17,519 nucleotides of DNA from NCBI GenBank assembly GCA_027011725.1, contig JALUZQ010000253.1, positions 1-17,519 of the forward strand. The letters are read 5' to 3'. The notes beneath the pieces were generated by a model. That model did no database searches. It was not told the DNA's origin and was given only the letters and a program-made list of their open reading frames with translations. Positions 1-8,072 of the stretch are shown one piece after another; the first letter of the stretch is position 1; each line of letters begins with the position of its first letter. Position numbers and translations under genes: made by a program. The DNA is from Sulfurimonas sp. GTDB lineage: Bacteria > Campylobacterota > Campylobacteria > Campylobacterales > Sulfurimonadaceae.

Positions 1-130
1 CAACCTCTATAAAGCCTTTGTTCTCTATATGCTCTGCATGGTAAACATACAGTCGCGGCAGATAAAAAAGCACTGCAAACCATGAGATGACCGAAACGAC
101 ATGAAACCATAAAATCCAATTATATAACAT
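1..130 (-). CDS. hemJ: Protoporphyrinogen IX oxidase HemJ, N-terminal part
   Basis: The 43 visible residues begin MLYNWILWFHVVSVISWFAV and continue with LPRLYVYH, the first transmembrane helix and following loop of the HemJ (UPF0093) family; the gene runs off the left edge. HemJ is an integral inner-membrane protein that oxidises protoporphyrinogen IX to protoporphyrin IX, the penultimate step of haem synthesis. The conserved helix-1 histidine is visible in WFHVVS. The ATG follows an AGGA ribosome site that overlaps the stop codon of the preceding barrel protein gene only 8 bases upstream, so translation is probably coupled. hemB lies elsewhere in the window in a separate unit. Identity is recognised from the motif; most of the protein is not visible. 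Confidence 0.85.
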   Translation of the reverse strand, partial: MLYNWILWFHVVSVISWFAVLFYLPRLYVYHAEHIENKGFIEV

Positions 131-138
131 CTATTTTC

Positions 139-738
139 CTAAAAGTTTTTTTCTATATAAAAACCGACATAATTTGAGCCACCATGCCGAACATTGTTGA
201 TAAGACCAAAAATACCTGAACGGTGTTTTATAAGTGCTCCTACATACAACTCTTCAAAAGTCTTTGAACCAATTAACCTAGCAAAATCAAAATCAAAACT
301 CACATCAAGATAATTTAAAAAATGAGAGTTGTTGTCATTGTGTGCTTCAGCATCTTCGCGTTCTACTTCTAAAATGCCACTCGTATAAGAACCGCCCTCA
401 CCAAATCCGACACGTACCCTGTTGCTCCAAAAATCAATGTTGTAATACGCCTTGATATAAAAAGTCATTTCGTATATAGGATCAAGGAAAGGGTTTTGTT
501 CAAAATAGGCAAGTCCACTTTTGAGATAAAAATCAAAAGGAAGAGAGTCATTGGAAGCTTTGAGAAGATAACCAAAGTCTGCAGCATATACATTTGAATT
601 AGGCTGAAACTTTCCAATATCCCCCGTCATAATCTGACCAAAATCATAATCAGTGGCTACTGCAGAAGCCACTCGTAAAGAGTAGAATGGCGCTGCAATA
701 AGGTTTAACGCAAACAACAGTAAAAATAAAATTTTCAA
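139..738 (-). CDS. Small outer-membrane beta-barrel protein, PagL-like
   Basis: A 199-residue exported protein. Residues 1-16 form a signal peptide (hydrophobic run ending in AA). The rest is alternating, aromatic-rich beta-strand sequence ending in a terminal Phe (YIEKNF), the usual outer-membrane barrel ending. Near the C-terminus it has H172-R-S174 followed by GIFG and GGSNY. This resembles the His-x-Ser region of the PagL lipid A 3-O-deacylase family, but no Glu stands about 12 residues after the Ser where PagL has its third catalytic residue, so enzymatic activity is uncertain. The only usable start is TTG at 738, because an in-frame stop lies just upstream; the ribosome site is weak (TAGGG, overlapping the hpf stop). 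It sits between hpf and hemJ on one strand. A plain structural barrel is the alternative. Confidence 0.65.
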   Translation of the reverse strand: MKILFLLLFALNLIAAPFYSLRVASAVATDYDFGQIMTGDIGKFQPNSNVYAADFGYLLKASNDSLPFDFYLKSGLAYFEQNPFLDPIYEMTFYIKAYYNIDFWSNRVRVGFGEGGSYTSGILEVEREDAEAHNDNNSHFLNYLDVSFDFDFARLIGSKTFEELYVGALIKHRSGIFGLINNVRHGGSNYVGFYIEKNF

Positions 739-750
739 CGAACAGCTGCC

Positions 751-1080
751 CTACGCTTCTACAGGTTCAAGTTCTTTGATAGAAACATTCTTATGGTCTG
801 TCACTCTATCATGCAGACGACGAAGTGCTTTTTCTGCTCTATCTACTGCAATGTCGATTCCCGCATCTAAAACTTCATCTTCTTGAGTAATAATAATAGG
901 CTCTGCATGAGCAACATGGATTTCAAACTCAACAAGTACACCTTTTTTTTGAGCACTTAAATTGCAGTGAACACTTGTAATATCTAAAGAGTATTTTTTA
1001 AATGCTTCCACAGCGTGTTCAATATGCGCTTTTGTTGCATCACTAAGTTTTAAATCTTTTGCACGTATTTGTAAGTTCAT
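751..1080 (-). CDS. hpf: Ribosome hibernation-promoting factor, short form
   Basis: A 109-residue protein of the HPF/RaiA (YfiA) family: it begins MNLQIRAKDLKLSDATKAHIE and contains the conserved pattern EFEIHVAHAEPIIITQEDEVLDAGIDIAVDRAEKALRR (motif at about residues 51-90). These proteins bind the 30S decoding centre in stationary phase or stress and either inactivate ribosomes or promote dimers. At 109 residues it lacks the C-terminal dimerisation domain of long HPF, so it is the short type. Two ATGs are adjacent (1083 and 1080). The second is preferred because AGGA then lies 6 bases upstream rather than 3, and the family starts MNL. It is the first gene of the minus-strand group leading to the barrel protein and hemJ, 12 bases before the former. 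Confidence 0.92.
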   Translation of the reverse strand: MNLQIRAKDLKLSDATKAHIEHAVEAFKKYSLDITSVHCNLSAQKKGVLVEFEIHVAHAEPIIITQEDEVLDAGIDIAVDRAEKALRRLHDRVTDHKNVSIKELEPVEA

Positions 1081-1125
1081 CATAAATCCTTTTTAAAGCC
1101 CTCAGGCTCACGTATGTTTACGTAC

Positions 1126-1131
1126 ATAATA
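1126..1131 (-). promoter_or_regulatory. Predicted -10 box for hpf
   Basis: Minus strand reads TATTAT here, about 45 bases before the hpf ATG, giving a leader of roughly 40 bases. The leader contains a small stem-loop (AGCC CTCA GGCT in plus-strand reading, 1097-1108). A second palindrome, ACGTA/TACGT at 1110-1123, overlaps the predicted start point. No -35 is evident, as is common in this phylum. Confidence 0.4.
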
Positions 1132-1152
1132 ACAAAATAAAGCTGAGATGGG

Positions 1153-1158
1153 TATAAT
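1153..1158 (+). promoter_or_regulatory. Predicted -10 box for trpS
   Basis: Perfect TATAAT in the context GGTATAATAC, 28 bases before the trpS ATG at 1187. It lies downstream of the alternative in-frame ATG at 1148, which argues that 1148 is not transcribed and not the start. The leader would be about 22 bases and includes GAGGA at 1173-1177. Confidence 0.65.
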
Positions 1159-1186
1159 ACGCGCTAAAAAACGAGGATTCTTTATT

Positions 1187-2152
1187 ATGCGCGTATTAAC
1201 CGGTATTCAGCCATCAGGTGATTTACATATTGGCAATTACTTTGGTTCTATCAAACAGATGGTAGATGCACAAAAAGACAACGACACTTTCGCTTTTATA
1301 GCCAATTACCACGCTATGAGCAGCGGTAACGGAGGAGCAAGACTCGCAGAGCTTACTATGCAGACAGCAACTGACTTTCTCTCACTCGGAATCGACCCTG
1401 AGAAATCAACTTTTTGGGTACAATCAGATGTAAAAGATGTGCTTGAGCTTTACTGGGTACTCTCTGCGTTTACCCCTATGGGACTCTTAGAGCGCGCACA
1501 CAGCTATAAAGACAAAGTAGCAAAAGGCATCTCTGCAAACCATTCACTCTTCTCTTATCCTGTTTTAATGGCTGCAGATATTTTACTCTACTCTCCCGAC
1601 ATCATCCCCGTTGGAAAAGACCAGATACAACACGTTGAAATTGCGCGTGATATCGCCATCAAGTTCAACAACGAATATGGAGAGGTCTTTAAACTTCCGG
1701 AGTTTAAAATAGAAGAAAATGTTGCCACAGTTCCCGGAACTGACGGACAGAAAATGTCAAAAAGTTACAAAAATACGGTCAATATTTTTGGCGAAGAGAA
1801 AAAACAACTCAAAACCATTAAAAAAATCGTCACTGAACCTGTACCACTTGAAGAACCGAAAGAGTATGAGAACTGTAATGTTTATAATATGGCAAAACTC
1901 TTTTTAAATGAAGATGAGTGTAAAGAGCTTCAAGCGCGTTATAAACGCGGTGGAGAGGGTCATGGACACTTCAAACTCTACCTGCATGAAGTCATTTGGG
2001 ACTATTTTGCACCATATAGAGAGAAGAGAGAGTACTACATGCAGCATCAAGATGAAGTGCGTGACATACTAAACGCAGGAGCACAAAAAGCTCAGACAAT
2101 AGCAACGCCACTGATAGAACAGATTCGTTCTCTTACAGGAATAAGATACTAA
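1187..2152 (+). CDS. trpS: Tryptophanyl-tRNA synthetase
   Basis: A 321-residue class I aminoacyl-tRNA synthetase that charges tRNA-Trp in the cytoplasm. It begins MRVLTGIQPSGDLHIGNYFG; the HIGH-type motif is HIGN at residues 14-17, and the KMSKS loop is KMSKS at 189-193 within GTDGQKMSKS. Both signatures and the length are normal for bacterial TrpRS. An in-frame ATG 39 bases upstream would add MGIIRAKKRGFFI, but a -10 promoter box lies between the two ATGs and GAGGA precedes the inner one by 9 bases, so 1187 is taken. The gene stands alone between divergent hpf and the convergent cytochrome gene, and its stop codon is in the terminator hairpin. No leader peptide or T-box-like structure was seen. 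Confidence 0.97.
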   Translation: MRVLTGIQPSGDLHIGNYFGSIKQMVDAQKDNDTFAFIANYHAMSSGNGGARLAELTMQTATDFLSLGIDPEKSTFWVQSDVKDVLELYWVLSAFTPMGLLERAHSYKDKVAKGISANHSLFSYPVLMAADILLYSPDIIPVGKDQIQHVEIARDIAIKFNNEYGEVFKLPEFKIEENVATVPGTDGQKMSKSYKNTVNIFGEEKKQLKTIKKIVTEPVPLEEPKEYENCNVYNMAKLFLNEDECKELQARYKRGGEGHGHFKLYLHEVIWDYFAPYREKREYYMQHQDEVRDILNAGAQKAQTIATPLIEQIRSLTGIRY

Positions 2153-2169
2153 AGAGTATCTTATTTTTT
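2140..2169 (+). terminator. Rho-independent terminator of trpS, overlapping both convergent stop codons
   Basis: AATAAGATACT (2140-2150) is followed by a 4-base loop AAAG and its exact complement AGTATCTTATT (2155-2165), then TTTT. This is a perfect 11-bp stem with a U-tract in the trpS direction. The trpS TAA starts in the left arm and the cytochrome gene's TAA lies in the right arm. In the minus direction the U-tract is only two bases, so termination of the cytochrome transcript here is less certain. Confidence 0.8.
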
Positions 2170-3351
2170 AAGTTTCAAAACCTTTGAGACTATAAACATC
2201 TTTTGAAAAAAGATAGCCTCTTTAAGATCTAAAAGGTCTCTCACCTCATCATTAACGAGACGATAATAAACCTTCACTTCTACGCTGTCTGCTCCTTTTA
2301 GTAGAGGCAGGCGCAAAATCTTTTTGCCATGTGCGGGAATGCTCATATCTGCACTCTGTTTACGCGCTAAATGTGCAGTTGATATTTTATTGCGTTTGCG
2401 TTTATATGTTCTTGTCAAAGAGATACTCTTCTCTTTGAGAACTTTTGTCCCTTTTTTATAGCTCACTTCCACTACAATCTCTCGTGAACCGTATCCACTC
2501 GGCAGGTTGTGCGGCTGAGGATTGTAGAGTTCTACTGTAAGCGTTCGCTTTGTAGCTTGGAGCTTTAACGCAAGTGCATTTCTCCACATTGATGCGAAAT
2601 GTGCCCCTTTGAAGCCATGATTACGTACCATTCTTTGGCGTGCTTTGCCATTGTACATTTTATACGTTGAGGCATAATCTTTATGTCTTTTTCCCATATG
2701 ACAATCAACACACTTTTTCTTACCCTTATATTCACTCTGCATATCGGTAAATACAAGACCACTCACACTTCTGTCATTTGCATGACAGACAAAGCAGAGC
2801 TTATTTGGATTGGTAGTCATAAACTCATGAGACTGCACTTTATGATACGGTGACTTTGCATCTTTAAAAGGCCCCGTCATAAGACCGTTCTTTGTCCACT
2901 CTACTCTATTGATACCGCGCTTTGTTTTGTCATACTCATCATGGATCTTATCGACATTGTGACATACAACACAGTTAATACCCTCACTAATTGCTTTGTC
3001 ATTGACTGCTTTTTCAACTTTTGAACCTTTTGCAAGTCCCATGACCGAAGCTATCTCATAATCTTCACCCGTTTTTGTCACAGAAATGCGCGGGTTATGG
3101 CAAGTCGCGCACTCCACTTTCACTGCGTTTAGACTACGGTGTGTTTTACGACTGACATACTCTAAACTCTTGCGAAAATACTCATCTTTTGCAAAATGAC
3201 TCTTTGCATGCCATGAATGACTCCACTCATCTACTATCCGCTTATGGCAGACCTTACATTTAAGAGATGATTCATATTTCTCACTGATTTTTACAACTTT
3301 CGCTCCAAAAAGTGAACTGAGTACCAATGTTATCAGTAAGAAAACTTTCAT
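2161..3351 (-). CDS. Periplasmic pentaheme cytochrome c
   Basis: A 396-residue secreted multiheme cytochrome. Residues 1-17 are a signal peptide. Five CxxCH haem-attachment sites follow at about residues 32 (CKVCH), 81 (CATCH), 127 (CVVCH), 186 (CFVCH) and 214 (CVDCH), with many extra His residues that can act as distal ligands. The arrangement is that of the cytochrome c554/c-prime-like multiheme family. Residues from about 255 onward contain no haem site and look beta-rich, with a HNLPSGYGSRE motif at 281-291 seen in other multiheme cytochromes. It should carry electrons in the periplasm; the partner is unknown. The ATG follows the argF stop by 3 bases, so it is probably co-translated with argF, an odd pairing. 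The 3' end lies in the terminator shared with trpS. Confidence 0.88.
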   Translation of the reverse strand: MKVFLLITLVLSSLFGAKVVKISEKYESSLKCKVCHKRIVDEWSHSWHAKSHFAKDEYFRKSLEYVSRKTHRSLNAVKVECATCHNPRISVTKTGEDYEIASVMGLAKGSKVEKAVNDKAISEGINCVVCHNVDKIHDEYDKTKRGINRVEWTKNGLMTGPFKDAKSPYHKVQSHEFMTTNPNKLCFVCHANDRSVSGLVFTDMQSEYKGKKKCVDCHMGKRHKDYASTYKMYNGKARQRMVRNHGFKGAHFASMWRNALALKLQATKRTLTVELYNPQPHNLPSGYGSREIVVEVSYKKGTKVLKEKSISLTRTYKRKRNKISTAHLARKQSADMSIPAHGKKILRLPLLKGADSVEVKVYYRLVNDEVRDLLDLKEAIFFQKMFIVSKVLKLKK

Positions 3352-3354
3352 CTC

Positions 3355-4278
3355 TTATCCCCTTTGTCTGTCAAGCCAGACCATAAGCCCTTTTTGAGCA
3401 TGCAGACGATTTTCCGCTTCAGAGAAGACAACATCAGCATGATTTTCCAAAAGTTCTTCGCTCACCTCTTGTCCTCGATATGCTGGCAGACAGTGCAGAA
3501 ACTTCGCATCTTTATCAGCAAGACACATCATCAGTCCATCAACCATAAAGCCTTCAAAGTCTTTAATGCGCTGCTCTTTTTCATCCTCTTGTCCCATAGA
3601 TGCCCAGGTATCAGTCGTCACGATTGTCGCACCGCGTACTGCCTCTTTCGGGTCATTCATCACTTTTATGACAGCACCGCTTGTCTTTGCAATATCAAGT
3701 GCATCACGAAGTACCGCTTCGTCCACTTCATACCCTTTTGGCGTTGCTATGCGCAGTTCAAACCCAAGTTTTGCAGCAAGCATCAGCCATGAGTTGGTCA
3801 TATTGTTTCCATCACCAATGTAAGCCACTACAGCATTTTCAGCCACTCCATACTCTATCATCGTCATATAGTCAGCCAAAAGCTGTACGGGATGGTAGGT
3901 ATCTGTCAAACCGTTGATGACAGGCACTTTTGAGTATTTTGCGAACTCCTCTATCATAGAGTGCTCAAAAGTTCTTATCATAACCATATCACACATAGAG
4001 GAGATAACGCGCGCCGTATCTTTTACAGGCTCGCCGCGTCCAAGATGAATATCTCTGTTTGAGAGAAAAAGGGCATGCCCTCCGAGTTGAAACATTCCGG
4101 TCTCAAAACTGACACGTGTACGTGTTGAGCTCTTCTCAAAAATCATAGCAAGCGTTTGCATCTCAAGTTCTTTCTTATAGACACCCGCTTTTAGATCTTT
4201 TTTTATCTCTAAACCCAGATCAATAATCTCTAAAATCTCTTCTTTGCTGTAGTCTTTGAGTGTTAAAAAATGTCTCAC
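3355..4278 (-). CDS. argF: Ornithine carbamoyltransferase
   Basis: A 307-residue enzyme of arginine synthesis that makes citrulline from ornithine and carbamoyl phosphate in the cytoplasm. Visible motifs are the carbamoyl-phosphate loop STRTR (51-55), HPVQ at 129-132 (family usually HPCQ or HPTQ), the ornithine loop D-T-W-A-SMGQ (223-230) and HCLPAYRG (262-269). The [10 protein letters not shown] stretch is typical of ornithine rather than aspartate carbamoyltransferase. The start codon is GTG, with AGGA 7 bases upstream. It is the promoter-proximal gene of a two-gene unit with the downstream multiheme cytochrome, and is separated from hemB by 52 bases that hold a candidate -10. The Val in HPVQ is a small departure and is not expected to abolish function. 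Confidence 0.95.
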   Translation of the reverse strand: MRHFLTLKDYSKEEILEIIDLGLEIKKDLKAGVYKKELEMQTLAMIFEKSSTRTRVSFETGMFQLGGHALFLSNRDIHLGRGEPVKDTARVISSMCDMVMIRTFEHSMIEEFAKYSKVPVINGLTDTYHPVQLLADYMTMIEYGVAENAVVAYIGDGNNMTNSWLMLAAKLGFELRIATPKGYEVDEAVLRDALDIAKTSGAVIKVMNDPKEAVRGATIVTTDTWASMGQEDEKEQRIKDFEGFMVDGLMMCLADKDAKFLHCLPAYRGQEVSEELLENHADVVFSEAENRLHAQKGLMVWLDRQRG

Positions 4279-4312
4279 AATAAATTCCTAAATCTTTGTT
4301 TTGTATATTCTA

Positions 4313-4318
4313 ACTATA
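4313..4318 (-). promoter_or_regulatory. Predicted -10 box for argF and the cytochrome gene
   Basis: Minus strand reads TATAGT, 34 bases before the argF GTG, in the 52-base spacer below hemB. It suggests argF has its own promoter rather than depending on hemB read-through. There is no recognisable ARG-box palindrome. Confidence 0.4.
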
Positions 4319-4330
4319 CTTTTCTTTAAA

Positions 4331-5305
4331 TTAACTTCTTTGGAGCATCGCTGCTACCTCTTTTGCATGATAAGAGATGATTATATCAGCTCCGGCACGT
4401 TTAAAGCCTATCATCGTCTCCATCACAACACGCTCATAATCTATGAGATCATTCATCCCTGCAAATTTAAGCATCGCATACTCGCCACTTACATTGTAAA
4501 CAGCCATCGGCAATGTCGTGCTATCTTTTATCTCTCTGACTATATCAAGGTATGCAAGAGCCGGTTTTACCATTAAGATGTCAGCACCCTGCGCTTCATC
4601 ACTAATGCTCTCTGCTATTGCTTCACGGCGGTTTGCAGGGTCCATTTGGTAACTTGCACGGTCTCCAAAGCTCGGCGTTGACTCTGCTACATCACGGAAT
4701 GGTCCGTAGTACCCGGAAGCAAATTTCGTTGAGTACGCCATTATAGGCAAGTTCTCAAACCCTGCTCTGTCAAGTGAAGTGCGAAGTGTCTCAATGATGC
4801 CATCCATCATTCCTGAGGGCGCTATCATATCTGCTCCCGCTTTTGCATGAATGATCGCCTGCTGCCCTGATATCTCAAGTGTCGCGTCATTGTTGACTGT
4901 TTCATGCTCTTCATCAATGATGCCGCAGTGCCCGTGGTCTGTGTACTCACAAAAACATAAATCGGTCACGACAAACATATCAGGATGTGCTTTTTTAATT
5001 TCACGCACAGCCGAAGCGATGATGCCATGCTCGCAAAGTGCATCACTTCCTATGGAGTCCTTCACATCAGGAATACCAAAAAGAATGATAGAGTAAAGCC
5101 CTAAACTTTTAAGGGTCTCACACTCTTTTATCGCTTCATCAATACTCATCTGATAGACACCCGGCATAGAAGCTACTTCTGTTTTTATTCCCTCACCGCT
5201 TCTTATAAAAAGTGGGTAGATAAAATCATCTACACTGACATGAGTCTCTCTTACAAGAGCACGCAGGTGCTTATTTAAACGAGTTCGACGAAATCTTTGA
5301 AACAT
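4331..5305 (-). CDS. hemB: Delta-aminolevulinic acid dehydratase (porphobilinogen synthase)
   Basis: A 324-residue enzyme that condenses two 5-aminolevulinate molecules to porphobilinogen, an early step in haem synthesis. It has the active-site lysines K194 (AYSTKFAS) and K247 (MVKPA). The cysteine-rich zinc site is [14 protein letters not shown], with C117, C119 and C127, so it is a zinc-dependent type rather than the Mg/Asp type. Length and motifs are full. The ATG at 5305 has AAGG about 8 bases upstream. It is divergent from ribA, the two genes sharing a 77-base spacer with overlapping -10 boxes. Haem demand fits the multiheme cytochrome and hemJ in the same window. Confidence 0.97.
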   Translation of the reverse strand: MFQRFRRTRLNKHLRALVRETHVSVDDFIYPLFIRSGEGIKTEVASMPGVYQMSIDEAIKECETLKSLGLYSIILFGIPDVKDSIGSDALCEHGIIASAVREIKKAHPDMFVVTDLCFCEYTDHGHCGIIDEEHETVNNDATLEISGQQAIIHAKAGADMIAPSGMMDGIIETLRTSLDRAGFENLPIMAYSTKFASGYYGPFRDVAESTPSFGDRASYQMDPANRREAIAESISDEAQGADILMVKPALAYLDIVREIKDSTTLPMAVYNVSGEYAMLKFAGMNDLIDYERVVMETMIGFKRAGADIIISYHAKEVAAMLQRS

Positions 5306-5336
5306 TTTTCAACCTTTATCTTTAGTAAATTTTCGC

Positions 5337-5343
5337 TATAATA
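5337..5343. promoter_or_regulatory. Overlapping divergent -10 boxes for ribA and hemB
   Basis: Plus strand reads TATAAT (5337-5342); the minus strand over almost the same bases reads TATTAT. The two divergent promoters therefore share DNA and probably cannot be occupied at the same time. The ribA leader would be about 35 bases with only a weak AAAG before its ATG; the hemB leader about 25 bases. No FMN riboswitch was recognised in this short leader. Confidence 0.45.
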
Positions 5344-5382
5344 TTTTCTTAACAAATATTTTACCCATTTAAAGATTAAAGA

Positions 5383-5955
5383 ATGAATATAGAAATTTCA
5401 GAAGTAGCAAATTTACCCTCAAGATTTGGTGATTTTCAAGTCAAAGCATTTAAAGAGGGACAAAAAGAACACCTTGTCATTATGGCAAAAGAGCTTGCAG
5501 ATGTTCCCGTTGTTCGTGTACACTCGGAGTGTTTGACGGGTGATGCCATAGGAAGTTTAAAGTGCGACTGCCGTGACCAGCTTGAGTATGGTCTGAAGAT
5601 GGCGAATGAAACAGGCGGTATGGTCATTTACCTGCGTCAAGAGGGGCGCGACATAGGACTGCTCAACAAAATCAACGCCTATGCCCTGCAGGACAAAGGG
5701 CTCAATACCGTAGAAGCGAACCACCAGCTCGGTTTTGCGGCAGATGAGAGAACCTACGAGGTTGTAACTTTTATTTTAAACTATTATAATATTAAAAAGA
5801 TAAAACTTTTAACGAACAACCCCGATAAAATAAACTCCATAAGCGGGGTGGAAATAGTAGAACGTATTCCCATTGTTATGGCAGCAAATGAGCATAACAA
5901 TGCTTACTTAAACGTCAAACGTGATGAAATGGGGCATATGCTTCCAAAGGATTAA
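5383..5955 (+). CDS. ribA: GTP cyclohydrolase II
   Basis: A 190-residue stand-alone RibA, which opens GTP and releases formate and pyrophosphate in the first step of riboflavin synthesis. The zinc ligands are C50, C61 and C63 (HSECLTGD and SLKCDCRD). The family motif YLRQEGRDIGL is at 83-93, Y100 follows in NKINAYALQD, and the DxR motif is D121-E-R123. The C-terminal LLTNNPDKI (142-150) is typical. There is no fused DHBP synthase (RibB) domain, so that activity must be encoded elsewhere. The ATG lacks a strong Shine-Dalgarno (TTAAAGA only). The following GGDEF-EAL gene starts 5 bases after the stop and is probably in the same transcript. Confidence 0.95.
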   Translation: MNIEISEVANLPSRFGDFQVKAFKEGQKEHLVIMAKELADVPVVRVHSECLTGDAIGSLKCDCRDQLEYGLKMANETGGMVIYLRQEGRDIGLLNKINAYALQDKGLNTVEANHQLGFAADERTYEVVTFILNYYNIKKIKLLTNNPDKINSISGVEIVERIPIVMAANEHNNAYLNVKRDEMGHMLPKD

Positions 5956-5960
5956 AATAG

Positions 5961-8072
5961 ATGCCGATTGATATAGAAAAAGATGATGTTGAAACTGCCC
6001 TACGCAAACTCAATGCTCGTGAGGGTAGTTTTCGACTCCTAGAACAGATCAATAAACTAGGAAGCTGGGAAGTTGACCTCAAAACACATAAGTCAATTTG
6101 GTCTGAGAACAGCTACCGTTTATATGATATAGAACCTTTTTCTATCGAGCCGACTTTAGAGTATTTTCTAAACCATCTTCTTCCTGAGTATCTCCCCCGA
6201 GCACAACAAAAAATAAAAGAACTCCTCGCTACACACGAAGCCCTTACCTTTCAAGGAAAGATCCGAAGTGAAACAGGGGTCGTTAAAGATATTCTCATCA
6301 ATGCTCAGGCTCTTTTTGATGCCAATGGCATCGCTCTCAAGCTCGTAGGAACTACACAGGACATCACAGCGAAGGTAAAACTAGAACAGAAATCTCAAGA
6401 ACTTAGTTCCATCATTGAGAACTCCGCGAGTGAAATCTATGTCGTTGACTATATGAATGACAAGTACCTTTATGTCAACAAAGCAGCATGTGATGCCCTT
6501 GGTTACACAAAAGAGGAGCTTTTAAAGCTCACTATATTTGATATAAATAAAGAGCTCACTCCTGAAATGGTCGAGCACTTAAAAAACAGCTATGAGATCA
6601 CAAAACGTCCTTATATTTCAAACCAAAGTATTCATACTCGAAAAGATGGGACAAGTTACCATGTACAGTCGCACATTCAAAAGATCTATTATGATTCCAA
6701 AGAGGCATATGTAATTTTTGACACGGATGTTACGCAAAATATTTTAGTCTCTGAGCTTGTTGAGAAACAATCCAAAATGCTCCAACATCAAGCCAATCAT
6801 GACCCATTGACAGACTTACCAAATAGAACACAATTCCAACAAAAGCTAAGTGATGCCATTGCAAATGCGAAAAAACATAATACGACCTTTGCTCTGTTCT
6901 TTCTCGACCTTGACCATTTTAAAGACATAAACGACTCTTTAGGGCATCATGTCGGAGATGTTGTACTCAAAGAGTTTGCAAAAAGACTCAAAGAGTCTAT
7001 TCGCCATGAAGATACGCTTGCAAGACTTGGCGGTGATGAGTTTACCATTATCTTACATAATATAGAGAAGCTGACCGATATCTCCACAGTGGCAAACAAA
7101 ATCATCACGGCAATGCAGACACCTATTCCAATAGCATCGAACGAACTCCATATTACAACAAGTATTGGTATCTCTATATATCCCGAACATGCACAGGACA
7201 AAAGTAACCTCTTAAAGTTTGCCGATACTGCAATGTATAAGGCCAAGGCAAAAGGCCGTAACACCTACCAGCTCTTCTCAGCGGGAATGTCCGCACATGC
7301 TTACAAAAGGGTCATTATGGAGAACTCTTTGCGTATCGCCATCAAAGAGGAACAATTCCGTGTCTATTACCAACCGCAGATAAACACCATTGATGAGCAG
7401 CTCAGAGGAATGGAAGCACTTGTACGTTGGAAACATCCGACTATGGGGCTCGTCTCTCCTATGGACTTTATTCCCCTCGCAGAAGAGCTTGGACTCATTG
7501 TCGAAATAGACCGCATAGTGATGAAACAGGCTATGAAGCAGTTTGCCCTCTGGTACAAGAACAGGCTCTACCCTGGAAAGCTCTCACTCAACCTTGCCAT
7601 GCAACAGCTGCATAAAAGTGATTTTAGCACTGTTTTGTTTGAGACAATGGCGCAGTGTGACTTTAAAAAAGAGTGGCTTGAACTTGAAGTGACCGAAACG
7701 CAGGTTATGAGTAACCCGGAACTCTCCATTAAAAGGCTCAAACAGATTCATGCAAATGGTATAGATATCTCAGTAGATGACTTTGGAACAGGCTACTCTT
7801 CGCTCTCATACCTCAAGAAACTTCCGCTCAGCAAGCTCAAAATAGACAAATCGTTCATCAATGATATTCCAAAAGATGAAGATGACATTGCCATTACAAA
7901 GGCTATTATTGCACTGGCAAAGAGTCTGAACCTTGGACTTATTGCAGAGGGTGTTGAAACGCAGGAGCAAAAAGAGTTTTTACTTGAAAACGGCTGTGAG
8001 TGCATACAGGGGTATCTCTACTCCAAACCACTGCCCGCTGATGAGATGACAAAGTTTTTACAGACCTTTTAG
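5961..8072 (+). CDS. PAS-PAS-GGDEF-EAL cyclic-di-GMP turnover protein
   Basis: A 703-residue soluble signalling protein with no membrane segment. Order: first PAS (about 28-135, starting LGSWEVDLKT), second PAS (about 145-262, with YLYVNKAACDALGYTKEEL), a short coiled linker, GGDEF (about 275-435) and EAL (about 450-700). The cyclase signature GGDEF (357-361) is intact, and an inhibitory I-site RHED (348-351, RxxD) precedes it by five residues. The EAL domain keeps EAL (485-487), N544, ELEVTE, DDFGTGYSS (606-614), K627, AEGVET (663 Glu) and QGYLYSKP, so both making and breaking c-di-GMP look possible. AAAGG 10 bases upstream supports the ATG. Its 3' end overlaps the convergent CZB gene by 15 bases. 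The PAS ligand cannot be told from sequence. Confidence 0.95.
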   Translation: MPIDIEKDDVETALRKLNAREGSFRLLEQINKLGSWEVDLKTHKSIWSENSYRLYDIEPFSIEPTLEYFLNHLLPEYLPRAQQKIKELLATHEALTFQGKIRSETGVVKDILINAQALFDANGIALKLVGTTQDITAKVKLEQKSQELSSIIENSASEIYVVDYMNDKYLYVNKAACDALGYTKEELLKLTIFDINKELTPEMVEHLKNSYEITKRPYISNQSIHTRKDGTSYHVQSHIQKIYYDSKEAYVIFDTDVTQNILVSELVEKQSKMLQHQANHDPLTDLPNRTQFQQKLSDAIANAKKHNTTFALFFLDLDHFKDINDSLGHHVGDVVLKEFAKRLKESIRHEDTLARLGGDEFTIILHNIEKLTDISTVANKIITAMQTPIPIASNELHITTSIGISIYPEHAQDKSNLLKFADTAMYKAKAKGRNTYQLFSAGMSAHAYKRVIMENSLRIAIKEEQFRVYYQPQINTIDEQLRGMEALVRWKHPTMGLVSPMDFIPLAEELGLIVEIDRIVMKQAMKQFALWYKNRLYPGKLSLNLAMQQLHKSDFSTVLFETMAQCDFKKEWLELEVTETQVMSNPELSIKRLKQIHANGIDISVDDFGTGYSSLSYLKKLPLSKLKIDKSFINDIPKDEDDIAITKAIIALAKSLNLGLIAEGVETQEQKEFLLENGCECIQGYLYSKPLPADEMTKFLQTF

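Noticed and set aside
1148-1186. Upstream ATG adding 13 residues to TrpRS
   Set aside because: A perfect -10 box and the ribosome site both lie between this ATG and the one at 1187, and the extra residues are not part of the family.
3364-3917. Several open frames on the plus strand within argF
   Set aside because: They are shadows of a well-supported enzyme gene, with no ribosome site or recognisable domain.
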